NCBI RefSeq assembly: GCF_000372725.1
Contig: NW_005201277.1
Span: 134,347-198,346 of the forward strand
DNA: 64,000 nt
Reading direction: 5' to 3'
DNA from: Emiliania huxleyi CCMP1516
Taxonomy: Eukaryota; Haptophyta; Isochrysidales; Noelaerhabdaceae
Shown here: positions 29,944 through 41,907 of the stretch, piece after piece
How positions within the stretch are numbered: the first letter of the stretch is position 1
Layout: each line of letters opens with the position of its first letter
Notes under the pieces: generated by a model
The model's input: the letters and a program-made list of their open reading frames with translations, nothing else
Told to the model about the DNA's origin: nothing
Databases searched by the model: none
Translations under genes and position numbers: made by a program

Positions 29944-31101
29944 ATGCCAAATTCTTTGTTCACGATGGTGCCCGCCTCGACGCCCTCTGCGCCGCCGCCA
30001 AGCGGCGCCGCGCCGCCTCCCGGCTCCGAGACTTTGGACCTTGGTCGCTGGCAGGTCGTCATCGCCGATGGGCACGCGGTGCTGCCCGAAGGCATGACGC
30101 ACTTGCCGGACGGGGCGTTTCGCGGCCGCACCTCTCTCGTCTCGGTCGCCTTCCCGCGCAGCCTCGCCTCCATCGGCAGCGGCGCCTTCGAGGGCTGCTC
30201 CTCGCTCGTCTCCATCGACCTCCCCGCCAGCCTCGTCTCCATCGGCAACCAGGCCTTTTACAGCTGTTCCTCCTTCATCTCCATAGACCTCCCTGCCAGC
30301 CTCACCTCCATCAGCGACTTCGCCTTCCGCGACTGCTCCGCCCTCTCCTCCGTCACCTTCCCCGCCACCCTCACCTCCATCGGCCGCAACGCCTTCGAGG
30401 GCTGCTCCGCCCTCGTCTCCGCCGCCTTCCCCGCCGGCCTCACCTCCATCGGCATCTGCGCCTTCGCCTTCTGCTCCTCCCTCGTCTCCGTCACCCTCCC
30501 CGCCGGCCTCACCTCCATCGGCATGTACGCCTTCAACAGCTGCGAGGCCCTCTCCTCCGTCACCTTCCCCGCCGGCCTTACATCCATCGACCACGGCGCC
30601 TTATACGGCTGCTCCGCCCTCTCCTCCGTCACCTTCCCCGCTGGCCTCACCTCCATCGGCAACAGCGCCTTCAACGGCTGCGAGGCCCTCGGCTCCGTCA
30701 CCTTCCCCGCCGGCCTCACCTCCATCGGCATCTTCGCCTTCTCCCGCTGCTCCGCCCTCTCCTCCGTCACCTTCACCGCCAGCCTCACCTCCATCGGCGG
30801 CTACGCCTTCTGCGGCTGCTCCTCCCTGACCCGCGTCACCGTGCCAGACACCGCCACGATCGGCGACGAGGCTTTCGAACCTGAGACCACCGTCCTCCGC
30901 CTCCCTCCCAAGAGAATGCGCGACCTGCAGCGCTGGTACGAGGCGGTGGCTTTTGTTCTGGCCTACAAACGCTGCCGCCCCCTCCTCTACGGCTGGCTAG
31001 AGCGGGCCCAGACCAGGCTCGGCTCTTACGGCCCGGACGGCGCGGCGCGCCAGCGCGACCTCGAGGAGTTCGAGGGCGATTTTGGGCTGCTTGTAGAGTG
31101 A
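29944..31101 (+). CDS. BspA-type leucine-rich repeat protein
   Basis: About 385 residues from ATG 29944 (a second Met is at 29965; the frame is open from 29779). About ten 23-residue repeats of the LRR_5 (BspA/TpLRR) type with consensus LTSIG-x-x-AF-x-x-CSALSSVTFP. A C-terminal helical tail (RMRDLQRWYEAVAFVLAYKR) may be a protein-interaction segment. Such repeats are surface or scaffold modules in bacteria and protists and are expanded in many algae. DNA-level similarity between repeats is high. No signal peptide is evident. Binding partner unknown. Confidence 0.8.
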   Translation: MPNSLFTMVPASTPSAPPPSGAAPPPGSETLDLGRWQVVIADGHAVLPEGMTHLPDGAFRGRTSLVSVAFPRSLASIGSGAFEGCSSLVSIDLPASLVSIGNQAFYSCSSFISIDLPASLTSISDFAFRDCSALSSVTFPATLTSIGRNAFEGCSALVSAAFPAGLTSIGICAFAFCSSLVSVTLPAGLTSIGMYAFNSCEALSSVTFPAGLTSIDHGALYGCSALSSVTFPAGLTSIGNSAFNGCEALGSVTFPAGLTSIGIFAFSRCSALSSVTFTASLTSIGGYAFCGCSSLTRVTVPDTATIGDEAFEPETTVLRLPPKRMRDLQRWYEAVAFVLAYKRCRPLLYGWLERAQTRLGSYGPDGAARQRDLEEFEGDFGLLVE

Positions 31102-31316
31102 CAGGCGTGATTGAAACCGCCGGCGCTGCGGCTGGAGCTCCTCCTCCTGTTAGTCCTGAGGAGGAGCGTGTACGAGACCCGCCAGCTGCTGCTTCCTTCA
31201 GCCAGACGGCCGGGCCTGCGCAGCACGACCGCTCCATGCAGACAGCAGACTGACATCCCTGCGGCGAGGCTTGTTGCGGGCGCGCGCAGCCAGAGGGCGG
31301 CGCGGGGAGTGGCGGC

Positions 31317-32694
31317 GTGCGCGTGGTCCCGAGGCGGAGGCGGTGTGCTGCAGGCGAGCGGGAGAAGCTGCTGCAGATGGAGGCGACGCTCGCGCGGTCC
31401 GTCATCGGGCAGGACGAGGCGCTCGCCGTCGTGTCGAACGCGGTGCGAGTCTCGCGCGCGGGGCTGCAGTCGTCCGAGCGCCCGCTCGGCGCGCCCCTGC
31501 TGGTGTGGCCGACCGGCTCGCTCTGCCTGCCGCGAGCCCTCCCGGAGCCTTGCCTGCGCAGGCACCTTCATGCTGGTCGGGCCGACCGGCGTGGGCAAGA
31601 CGCGCCTCTGCAAGGTTCCTCTTCGACTCGGCCGACGCGGTCACGCGGCTCGACATGTCCGAGTTCAGCGAGAAGCACGCCGTCTCTCGCCTCGTCGGCG
31701 CGCCGCCCGGCTACGTCGGGTACGACGAGGGCGGCCAGCTGACCGAGGCGGTGCGGCGGCGGCCGTACTCGGTGCTGCTCCTCGACGAGTTCGAGAAGGC
31801 GCACCGCGAGGTTGCGACGCTGCTGCTGCAGGTCCTCGACGAGGGCCGCCTCACCGACTCGCAGGGCAGACGGTCGACTTCCGCAACACGATCATCATCA
31901 TGACGTCCAATTTGGGCGCAGAGGCAGCTCGCGTCGCTGCCGGAGGGGGCCGCCTCCTCCAAGGCGCGGCCCGAAGTGCTCAAGGCGATCGCGGACGCCT
32001 TCCCGCCCGGGTTCGTCAACCGGCTCGACGAGATTGTGGGCCCCGTAGCCGAGATTGTGAGCCCCGTAGCCGAGGTTGTGGGCCCCGTAGCCGAGACGCG
32101 GCGCGAGGGGGGGCCGAGAGGGTTCGCCGTCGAGTTCCGGCTTCGCCCCCCCTCCCCCCCTCCCCCCGGCGGCCTGCTCACCGGCGGCGCCGCGAGCAGG
32201 TCCTCTTCGAGCGGCTCACCCGCGAGCGCATCGCCGCCATCTGCGCTGTCGAGGTGCAGCTGCGGGAGCGCCTCTCTGCGCGCGGTGTCCGCCTGCGCCT
32301 CTCCCCGGACGCCCTGCTCCGGCTGGCGGAGGCCGGGTACGACCCGGCGTACGGCGCGCGGCCGGTGCGGCGCGCCATCCGCCACCACCTGCTCGACCCG
32401 CTCTCCCGGCTGCTGATCGGAGACCAGGAGGCGCAGGACGGCGCGACCGTCCTCGTCGACACGAAGGACACCGGCGCGGGCGCGGGCGGCGGCGCGGCGC
32501 AGCCCTCCATCGTGCCGCCGCTGCCGGGCGTGCCTTTCGCCACGGGGCTGTTTGGCGCCGGCGGCGCCGCCGCGGCGGTGCCGCCGAGCGACATGGCCGC
32601 CGCTGTGCGCATCCGATTGCTGGCTCCGGGTGCGCCGCTTCCGCCAGAGGACACGGGGGTCGACTGGGACGAGGGGCCGGAGTCGGCAGCGTAG
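31317..32694 (+). pseudogene. ClpB/Hsp100-like protein, second AAA+ domain only, with frame breaks
   Basis: Clear ClpB D2 sequence: [29 protein letters not shown] (Walker A), [51 protein letters not shown] (Walker B), [26 protein letters not shown] (sensor 1), FPPGFVNRLDEIV and YDPAYGARPVRRAI (sensor 2). A GC-AG intron (31489-31561) and a GT-AG intron (32036-32199) fit. Frame breaks remain: about 11 nt missing after RLCK (31613), one base missing near 31867, and a shift near 31922. The N-terminal domain, D1 ATPase and middle domain are absent, since the LRR gene precedes directly. Ends with a Gly/Ala/Pro-rich tail. Probably a pseudogene or gene fragment; assembly indels are the alternative. 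Confidence 0.7.
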
Positions 32695-32771
32695 CCGTAG
32701 GTGTGCCTGATACTTTATGTGTTTCAACTAAAAACATCAAAAAGGCAAAACATCCAACTGCAACTAAATCT

Positions 32772-35700
32772 TCATACAAACGTCGGCATGACCCGGATCT
32801 CGTAATACACCACCTTTGGCTTATTCGGCTTGCCCTCCACAGACTCCTCCTTGTACTCGCGCAGCTGGTTGGCAAGCTCCTCCGTGGAGCTCGCCTTGGC
32901 TCTGGATGGCCCCGGCTTTCCGCCGCTGCCGGACGGGGCGCCCGCTAGCACCGCTTCGGTCGAGAAACGCGAGTTGGTCTTTTGCTTTGTGGCCTTCCAT
33001 GCCGCCTTTTTGTCTTCTGCTGTCACTGCAGGCGAGTCCTTCTGCTCGAGAACCTGCAGCATGGTGCACGGCGGGAAGAGCACCTCCTCCTCGCCGGCAA
33101 ACTGCGAGAGCAGCGAGATGTCGGCGCCGTGGTGGAAGCCCGTGTCTCCCTCGCATGACGGGCGGAGGCTCCACAGCACGTTCGGGCCATTCTCGTCCAT
33201 GTACATCAAAGGCGTCGCGCGGTTGCGGGAAGTGGACATGAAGGCGGTGTCCGTGGCACAGACCATGCCGAGCTCGCCCCGCACCCAAAACGAGTATGGC
33301 AGCTCGCCGCGCACGCCACGGTAGAGAGGCTTTTCCGCCTCCTCTGGCAGCGTGATGGCGGAGAGCTTGCGGATGGCGCGGCAGAGGTGCGCCACAGTGG
33401 CGGTGAAGGTCGCCGCCGGGTGCGTCGCAATGAGCCGGCGGAAGCCGCCGGAATTGTTGCCGATCTCGCGCAGGAAGCGGTTTATGGGCTGGTAGGCTGG
33501 GCCAGTGTACAGCCGCACCGCGAGCACCTCCTCGCGCGTCAGGAAGGCGTTGGCCTCGCTCGGCATCGGCGTGTCCGGGCTTATCTGCTTCAGCTTCTCG
33601 CGCCGCTCTGCAATGCGCGCGTTCATGCGATCGCAAAACTGCACCACGGACATGCCGCCGTTTTTCTCGTCGCGCGTGCCGCGCGTCTTGTCAGCGGCGG
33701 GGACGGCTTCCCCGTTGACGTACTCCCACTCCTCGCGCAGCGTGTACATGACGTCCTTGAAGTCCGTCCAGGAGTAGTCTCGCATAAACTCCTGCTCGAG
33801 CGTGAGCAGCGGCCGCTCGATGATGTCGTCGAGGCCCTTGACAAACGCCTTGCGCGACGACGCGTACTGCAAAGAGACGGGCAGCTCCGCCATCTTGCCG
33901 CCTCCGGAGCCGCTCGAGCCGCCAAGCCGCTTCGGCGCCCTAAAGGTCGCCGTGACGACGAGAAGGTCGACCTTCGGCCTCGTCACGCCGTCTGGCGCGA
34001 GCCAGCTGCCGGCGCGCTTGGTCTCCTTGAGTCGGAACAGCGTGTTGGGCGGGAAGGCCCCCGAAGTCTGCTTCCGGGAAGTCGGCTTCAACGCCCCGCC
34101 GCCCTTCGATGCGGTGGGCGCGATCGTCTTCTTGATGACGATTGGTGCGTGGTCGCCGTGGTCGTCGCTCGCCGCCGCCTCGAAGCAGACAATGGGACCG
34201 CTGACAGGCTTCAAGCCCCCGTCGTCAAAGACCATGAAGCCCTCCTCGCTAAAGCAGTCGAGGCGGTCGTTTGCCTGAGGTGGGGGATGGAGAGCGCTGA
34301 GATGCGGGCTGCGCGGAGATGCTCAGCAGCCCGGGTGTGGGGTGCGGGGCGCGCGCACCATGACCATCACCTCGGAGACGAGCCCTCGGACGCCCGCCTC
34401 GTCGGGCGTGCGGATGCTGCTCCACTGCGAGTAGTCCGACGCCAGCCCAAACTTGCCCTCGAGGTTCTTGTACAGCGACGGCGGAAGCGCAAATTTCTTC
34501 TGCAGGTCGTACTCAGAGCTGAGAGCCTCGGAGAGGGCGTACGTGGAGCAGACGTAGTCCTTCCGGCCCTCCCGCATCGCGGCTGCCAGCGAGCCCCTCA
34601 CCGACTGCAGGGCGTAATAGATCTCCGCGTGCTTCGGATCCATGCCGCTATCGACGCTCTCCTTGATCCCGCGAGCAAACTTTTTGAGCACGCTGTCGAG
34701 GGACTTGTTTTCCCTCACATACTCCTCGGTGCCCTTGTCCTTGTCCGCCAGGTCGTCAGAACGCAAGTACTCCTCGGTCCGCAGCTTCACCCACTCCTCC
34801 CGCCACTTCTCCATGCAATCGTCCGGAGGCGGCCCAACGCAGTCTCGCAGCGAGCGCAAGTAGCCAGTGCGGCTGGTCGGGTTGCCCGGCGGAGTGAGCT
34901 CCGCCACTCGCGTGCGCGCTGCGAGGAGCGAACTCCCCGCCGCAAGCACCTGCTCGCGCGCTTCGCAGAGCTGCACGTCGGAGAGGTACTTCCCCAGAGG
35001 CCAAGTCAGCTTGGGCCGTGGCGCCGTGCCCTCGGGCGGCGGCGGCGGCGTGTTGGCGAAATAGAGCCGCGCCGAAGGGCGGAAGAGGCCGGGGCGGGTG
35101 AGCAGGACGGAGAGGCGGAGCAGGCCGGCCGCGCCGATCGACCAGAGGCGTTCTGGGAACTCTGCCCAGAACCGGTGCTTGCCCCACTTCTCGACGGCCC
35201 TGTCCCAGCCGGCGCCCTTCTGCTTCAGCAGCTCGTCGAGCGTCTTGTCCACCAGCGGCGTGAGCTCCTCCACCGAGATCCACCGCTCCGAGAAGCCGAG
35301 CTGAGCGATGTCCGCAAAGCCGGATATGGCCAGCACCCCGCCGCGTATCGGCACGTGGGCACGCAAGTGCGGCCAGCTGGCGTCGACCACGCGCTCGAGG
35401 CTCTGCCGCGACCGCTCGAGCGACGGCCACTCTCCGGCTGCTGCTGCCGCGTCCGCCTTGAAAGCGTCCTGCACCTCGCCCACGCTGAGCGGCATAGAGA
35501 CGGGAGACACCCCGCCCTCGGCGGTTGACATGCCGCGGATGCCCACCTGCACCGACGAGCCGCCGCCGGCGAGCAGCTGCACGCCGCCGTCATGCCCCGC
35601 GTCCTCAAAGGCCGCATGGAAGAGCGCCTTCGCCGCCGTCCACTCCCACCGCACCTCGTCGAGGCCCTCGACGACGCGGAAGGTGACATTCGGGTGCTCG

Positions 35701-38700
35701 CATCGGCAGAAGCGCGCGAACTGGTCAACCTTGCGCGCGCCCTCGTCGCTGTCCCGAATCTTGCGCACGCCGCCGGTGGCGCCGATGAAGATGCCCCGCT
35801 CCAGGTCGGCGTCGAAGTCGGCGAGCGTATCAGAGAGCAGCTTGAAGAAGAGTTCAAAGGTCTCATCGCCGCCGTCGTTGATGGCGTCGCCCAGTGTCAT
35901 GAAGCTCTTGTCGTCGCGCCGCAGCTTGGCGCTGTGGAGGATCACCGGCATGCCGTCTGGTCCCTGGTCGTACGCGAAAACCTCGGTGTGCCGCGAGCCG
36001 GCGTCGACCACAAAGGCCCTCGGCATCGAGACGCGCGCGGCGAACTTGACGGGAGCGACGCGTCGTGGAGAGGGACGCTCGAAGGAGCGGTGCTTGGAGA
36101 GGGAGACCTTGCCGTGGAGGTCTGGCGACGCGTCAGGGACGCTCACGCTTGCGAGAGAGCCGTCGCGGCTTTTGCCATCGAAGGTGACCGATTTGCGCGG
36201 CGACGGCGACCTTGGGCCCACCGACGGCTGATGTTTGGAGCTACAGGCACCTCCGAAGCAGCCACCAAAGCAGCCACCGCGCCCGATATCGACCACCTCG
36301 ACAGGGCTGTCGTGCTTATTTGCACCCGCTCGCTGCGTCGAGTGGTTCACGGCTGGCTCTGCCTGCTGCTCTGTACCTGCATCGGCCTCCTTCCTCTTCC
36401 GGAAGAGCTCTGCTCCCGGAAGTATCTCGTGCGCACTTGCCATCAGGCGGTCCTGCTCATCGACAGTCTCTCCCTTCAACCGCAGCGTCAACTCAACCAG
36501 TTGCGCGACGCGCTCATCGGAGTGGACGCCAAGCGGCAGCTTGAGTGCAATGTCGCCCGCGTACACTGTCTTGATGCTGGTGCTGGAGCTGAGATCGGCG
36601 GCAAGGAGCATGCTGTCCTCCTGGCTAAGGCTCTGGTCGGGCAAGTCAACCTCCCCGGACCGAAACCCGCAGAGCGTTTGCAGAGTCTGGTGCTGCTTGA
36701 AGACAGCCACGAGCTGCTGAGCCACCACGAGGGGAATGCTGTTGCCGAGGAGGTTGACCGTGATCAGCGAGCGGCTGGCTGCGAGGCCCTTGGCAATCGC
36801 AAGCACGCCAGTGGCGTCGACCAGTTTTAGTTTGGTCACGACAACGTCCTTCCTTGCAACCTCAACCTTCATCGACCGGCCGTCGAGGTCGTTGCCGTTG
36901 AGCTCGGTGGCCGCGTCCGCGGCGTGGGCGGAGGCGAACTGGAGGTAGCCGGAGCCCTCGATATTGCCAGAGTCCGCGTGCGTGAGCCACTCGATCTTCG
37001 TGATCTCGCCGCACTTGGCAAAAACCTCCTTGATCTGCTCATCGGTGACCGACCACGGGAGGTTGCCCAGGAAGACGCGGCCGCTGACTACTTTTTTCTC
37101 AGTGAAGTCCTTCGCCTCAAACACAATCAAATTGCGGTCCTGGTAGACCACCTCGGCCCCGACCTCCTTCGACTCACCCGAGAACAGCATGCCGATGCCC
37201 TTGCACAGCTGCTCTGCGCCAGCCGCCACGGCCGCAAGCGCCGCTTCGCGCGTGGCGAAGCGAACGATCGCAGGAGCTATGTGCAGCTCGCAAGTCTCGA
37301 TCCGCCCAAAGCTGCCAAGCGTCGCGAGGATCGCCTGCTCTTCGATGCCTCTCTTCAAGTCGAAGAGGCAGACGGAGCGCTCACCCTTAGTTGCGTCGAC
37401 GTAGTCGGTCACCTGGCAAATGCCACTGGAGGAGAGGTCGAGGGTGGTCAGCGTCTGGCTGAGCTTCAGAACGCCGGCGAGCAGGGTTGCAGCCGCCGGG
37501 CCAATCGGGTTGGACTTGACGACGAGGGACTGAGCACCCGCAGGCAAATCAAAGGCATCGCACTTGAGGGCTCCCAGCTTGCTCGCGCTGCTGCTGAGGA
37601 GCGACGCGCCAATGTTTCGCATGCCCGAATCGGTGATCGAGTTGGAGCTCACGTCGAGGTAGGACAAAGTAGAGTTCACGGCGAGAGCCCTGGCGAATGC
37701 GGCGGCGCCGTTGGGGCCAAGCTCATTGCCGCTGAGGTCGAGAGTGGCCAGCATCTTGTTGCACTTGAGCGCCTCGGCGAGAGCAGCGGCGCCCTCGTCG
37801 GCGAGCTCGTTGCCGCCGAGGCGTAGGTTAAGCAGCGAACGGTTGAAACGAAGATCGGCGGCGATGAGGATGCCGTCGGCCGGTCTGAGCTCCGACCCTG
37901 AGAGATCGGCCTCCGACTGGCCGGGCTGAAACCCGCAGAGCGTTTGCAGAGTCTGGTGCTGCTCGAAGAGGACGGTAAGCTTCTCGGCCGCCGCAGTGCC
38001 GATTTTATTCTCAAGCAGATTGACGCCGGCCGCCACATTGCCTTTCAATAGCAACGCGATCACCATGCCCGAGGCGACGCCAAAGCCCCTGTTAGAGAGG
38101 TCGAGAATCTCCGCGAGGGTCGGCGCGTCATTGCGGAGCTGCAACAGGTTGAAGTTCGAATCGTCGAGCTTCAAGTCTGTCAGACTCGTCTTAGTCTTGA
38201 TCGCGAGCGCCTCGCAGATGGCAGCGGCACCGTTAGGACCGATGTCTATGTAGCGCAAGTCGAGGCTGGTCAAGGTGCAGTTGCTCGCCAGCGCCTTGGC
38301 GATTGCAACGACACCGGAGTCGCTGATGTCGTTCTCGGAGAGGGTCAGAGTGGCCAACGTCTCATTGGCGGCGAGGGCCTTGGCGATCGAAGTGGCCCCC
38401 TCTGTGCTGATCTTGTTGTTGCGGAGGTCAATCACCTCCAGCGACGTGTTGACCTCGAGGGCGTTTGCTATCGCTGAAGCGCCGCGGTCTCCCAGTTCGT
38501 TTCCGGAGAGGGACAGGCTGGTCAGGGTCGGGTTGTCCTCAAGCAACGACGCGATCACGATGCCGGAGGCGACGCCGAGGCCCTTGCGGGAAAGGTCGAG
38601 GGACGTCACCGGCTCAATGCCACGTAGCTGCGACAGATTGAGCTTGAACCCGTCGAGGCTCAACTCGGATAGCACCGTGTTGATCTTGAGCACCGCGAGC

Positions 38701-41484
38701 GACTTCAGCGCGCCAGCAATCCGTTCGCCCTCGCGCGGGCCTAGCCGAGCATCTTCTACATCCAACGTCGCCAGCCGTGAAGCTGAGGCAAAGAGCAGCG
38801 CCGCTAGCCCGGAGCCGCGTCCCTTGGCCTTCGCGCCCAAGTTTAGCTCCTCCGACTCCAACAAGCGCGGCTCCGCCTCGCACAACGCCTTGAGCTGCTG
38901 CGGCCAGTCCTCAACGCAACTCGACGCAAGCACCGCGCTGTCAATCGCGCCGCCGAGCGCGGCATCGTCGTTGTAGAACGTGGCCTCGCGTGACGAAACT
39001 GAGTCTAGCCAGGCCTGGAGGAAGCGCGCAACGTCCTCGCGCGTCGTGCCCGTCGACTGAAAGAAGCCGTCCCACCCCTGCTCCACGCTCGTCTGGTTGG
39101 TCATCTTGTTGGTCAGCCCAAGCTGAAGCTGCTCGCTCATGTCCTGCACCACCTTACGCCGCTTCGACACGACCTGGTCCAGCGTGAGCGCGAGGAGGTT
39201 AAGACTGAGCCGCGCGTCGACGACGAGGGTGCCGCCCTCCACGCGCGTGCCGAGCGCCTCGATGCCGGTGAGCGGCGGCAGCAGCACCTCCTTCTCGTGC
39301 GGGTACTGTGACAGCCACGCGATGTCTGCGCCGCGGTCGACCATGCCCATCTGCATCTCGAAGATGGTCGAAGCGGCGCCCTGCGCGTACTGCATAGCCT
39401 GCGACTCGGTGGTGGTCGTTGAGGCGAAGGCGAACTCGACGCCGCCGCACGTGCCGAAAGAATTCGGCTCCCAGAAGGACGGCGGGAGCTTGGCGGACGA
39501 GAATCCGCGGTACACCTTGGTCGCCTTGGTGAGCTTGCTCAGCTTGATCACGCACGAGTTGATGCCGTGGATGGTCGTCGGGAAGTCGTTGTCGCCGTTG
39601 AGATCCTTTTGCTTCTGCTCGAGGCGAGGGTTGCCGCTCTTGGCGCGGAGCACCGCGTTGTAGAGCTCGTAGCATGGCCCCGTGTACAGCCGGCCGGCGA
39701 CGACCTCCTCCTCGACGAGGGCCGTGTGGCCGTGCGTCTTGAGCTCCTCGTTCTTGGTCTGCATCATCTCGAGCAGCTCCTCGTACGGCACGGGCTTGCG
39801 GCACAGCGACGGGCGCTCCTCGCGAAAGCCCTCGCGCTCCGCATAGACGCGAGCCGAGTTGGGCTCCGCGACAAACTCCCACTCGCCGGCCGGCGTGGTG
39901 GTCATGCCGTTGGAGGAGGTGAAGGCGACGTGCGACCGGTCGCGCAAGCAGTGCTCCTCCTGCATTCCCTTGAGCAGCGACTTGTTGACCATGCGCGGCG
40001 GCCCGATGAGTCCCTCGAGGCCTGCACGCGCACAAGGGCGGGTGGAGCGAGACGAGAGGTACAGGGCACAAGCACATGAGCGCTGCACCTCCGTAGAAGA
40101 GATCGACGTTGCCGTAGCTCATCTCAAAGGAAGCCTCCTGCTTGAACTTGTCGTTGAGCTCCGCGCCCGTCGCCGCCTTCTGGCCGCGCAGCTCCTCGAG
40201 GGCCTTCCAGATGGGCGTCGCCAGCCCGCCCAACTGCGCTGCCTGCAGCATGCCGTCGAGCCTCTCGCGCGACAGCGAGCACAGGTATGCAAAGGGGTCG
40301 TCGCCGGACGGGTCCTGCAGCGCCTCGCCGACGATGTCAAGGAGGTTGAGGGAGCGCAGCCAGCCGAGCACGCTCCAACCCGAGTCGTGCGCCGCACCGC
40401 TTCCCTCGAGCCACTCAAAGAGCTCGAGCCGCCGTGCCGCCCGCTCGATGAGACTGCGGTGGCCTCCGTACAGCTCACGCCACGCCTGCGACGCCCTGCC
40501 TTGCTCGTCCACGTGCAGCCACTTGACCGCCTGCGCATCGTCGCCCGAGGCGAGACGCAGCTTGTTTCCGAGCTCCTTTGAGCAATGGAAGTGGACGGCA
40601 GTCGTCTCGGTCCAGGCGTTGTCGGTGTTTCGCGGGTCGTCGGTGTAGCCGCGGTAGACTTGGCGGCCGCCGGCGAAGAGCTCCTTCATCTGCTTCTCGA
40701 AGAGCTCCTTCGCCTCGCCCTCGAGGTTGCCCGCCTCCTCCTTAAACTCGCGCTTGACCGCATCTGAGAGCGACTCCCCCTCGTCCACCATGCCGCCTGG
40801 CAGCGCCCACTGCTTGGTGTCGCACCGCTGGATCACAATCACCTGCAGCCGCCCGGCGTCGTCGTACCGTGTGACGATTGGGTCGGCGGCGTGGTTTGGC
40901 CCCCACTTGCCGAGCAGCCCGCGGCCGCACAGGCCGGTGCGCCCCATCGGGTTGAGCGGTCGGTCGCCGTCGAAGAGCAGCGCCTTGCCCACCGCCTCAG
41001 TCTGTCCATCAAAGGCATACGTCTTGCGGTCGGCCAGCTTGGCGCGGCTGACACGAGGCGGGTCGGCCCACCTGTCGCCGGTGTGCAGCTCGCGGCTATT
41101 GGCGAATACGGCATCGTCGGTCCACTCAGTCGGCGAGTAGCCAGCGAAAGGCACCTCCCACCGCACCTCGCCGTCCTCCACCGCCTGCCGCTGCGGGTAG
41201 GAGCTGTTCTCCTGGCTTCGCGACTTGACGTGCGGTGACTGCGTTGCGTCGAGCTCTGGTGCTCGCTGCGAATAGGCCTCGGGCGGTGCATCGGCGCGGA
41301 GCACAGGAGCCGAAGCGGTGCCAGCCCCGAGCGGATGCGGCGCCGGCTTCGACACGATCTCCTCGGCTCTCTCGCTGCTCTGAAGGCCCTTAGCGTTCGC
41401 ACTTGAAATGTGTGATGCACTGACTTCGGACTCTATCGCCGCACTCCGCTGTGGCCTAGCTAACTTCGACCCGGAGGAGCCCAT
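32772..41484 (-). CDS. NUDT9-type Nudix hydrolase / ADP-ribosyltransferase / LRR / RRM / LRR / CD39-like / ADP-ribosyltransferase fusion
   Basis: Three exons (41484-40089, 40021-34359, 34274-32772) give 2,853 residues; both introns are GT-AG, in frame. Residues 150-260: NUDT9/TRPM2-like ADP-ribose pyrophosphatase with GRTGLCGRGLLGKWGPNHAA and an intact Nudix box (G231, E237, R245-E246-F247, E249-E250, G252). About 560-730: ART with LYTGP, VYRGF (R637), FASTTT (S666) and HEKEVLLPP (E708, E710). About 870-1320: RI-type LRRs. About 1446-1523: RRM (VFLGNLPW, EGSGYLQF). Then a short LRR. About 1800-2140: GDA1/CD39-like (VVDAGSRHTEVFAYD, FIGATGGVRKI, AGGGSSVQVGI). About 2590-2770: second ART with LYTGP, LYRGV (R2672), FMSTS (S2700) and EEEVLFPP (E2748, E2750). 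Both ARTs keep the R-S-EXE triad of arginine-specific enzymes. So one protein may attach ADP-ribose, cleave free ADP-ribose and hydrolyse nucleotides. No signal peptide seen; activity untested. Confidence 0.82.
34275..34358 (-). other. 84-nt GT-AG intron joining CD39-like part and second ART
   Basis: Minus strand: GTCATG|GTGCGCGCG ... CACCTCAG|GCAAAC. Splicing gives VSEVMVM-ANDRLDCFSEEGF-MVFDDG without a stop. Phase 0 on both sides. Confidence 0.75.
40022..40088 (-). other. 67-nt GT-AG intron joining Nudix and ART parts
   Basis: Minus strand: GGAG|GTGCAGCG ... GCGTGCAG|GCCTCG. Removing it gives NVDLFYGG-LEGLIGPPRMVN in frame. Without it the Nudix frame would run on as an unrelated Arg-rich sequence, and the ART frame would begin with a 22-residue non-conserved leader. 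Confidence 0.8.
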
Positions 41485-41841
41485 GAGAGCGGCGTGAGGA
41501 GCCCAAGGAACGCCCGCGACGTCTCATGTTATTGCGGTCGACCAGCCTGCAATTTTTCTTACTTTTTGGACGACCCAGAAGGGGAATCTCGGGTGATCTC
41601 GGGTAATATCGAACTCGTGTATTCGGGTTGCCTGCCCCGACACATCATTAGTGATCTCGGGTAGTCTCGGGTAATCGCGGGTTATCTCGGGTTATCTCGG
41701 GTAACCTCGGGTCATGTCGGGTCATCTCGGGTCATATTGGATCTCGCGTAGTCGGTACACACACACTCACATACACACACACGTTTGTACCGCGTCCTGT
41801 GCCCCCGAGTTCATTTAATAAATTAAACACACACACACACT

Positions 41842-41899
<58 letters not shown>

Positions 41900-41907
41900 A
41901 AACAAAC
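41485..41907. promoter_or_regulatory. Divergent region with degenerate TCTCGGGTAA repeats and CA microsatellite
   Basis: 41592-41745 is a decayed array of TCTCGGGTAA/TCTCGGGTCA units (period 10), related to the IF-2 intron array at 13757-13950. 41827-41896 is a CA microsatellite. The region lies upstream of both the big ART gene (-) and the next + gene, so it should hold their promoters, but I recognise no element. Confidence 0.55.

Noticed and set aside
32772..34235. Treating the second ART as an independent gene starting at ATG 34235
   Set aside because: The frame is open 13 codons upstream to a good acceptor and joins the preceding exon in phase with no stop, so one gene is the simpler model; kept as the main point to test by cDNA.
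33387..36830. Long plus-strand open frames (713 and 412 codons) opposite the big ART gene
   Set aside because: They are Arg/Leu/Ala-rich mirror frames of a strongly supported minus-strand gene with catalytic motifs; high GC keeps antisense frames open.
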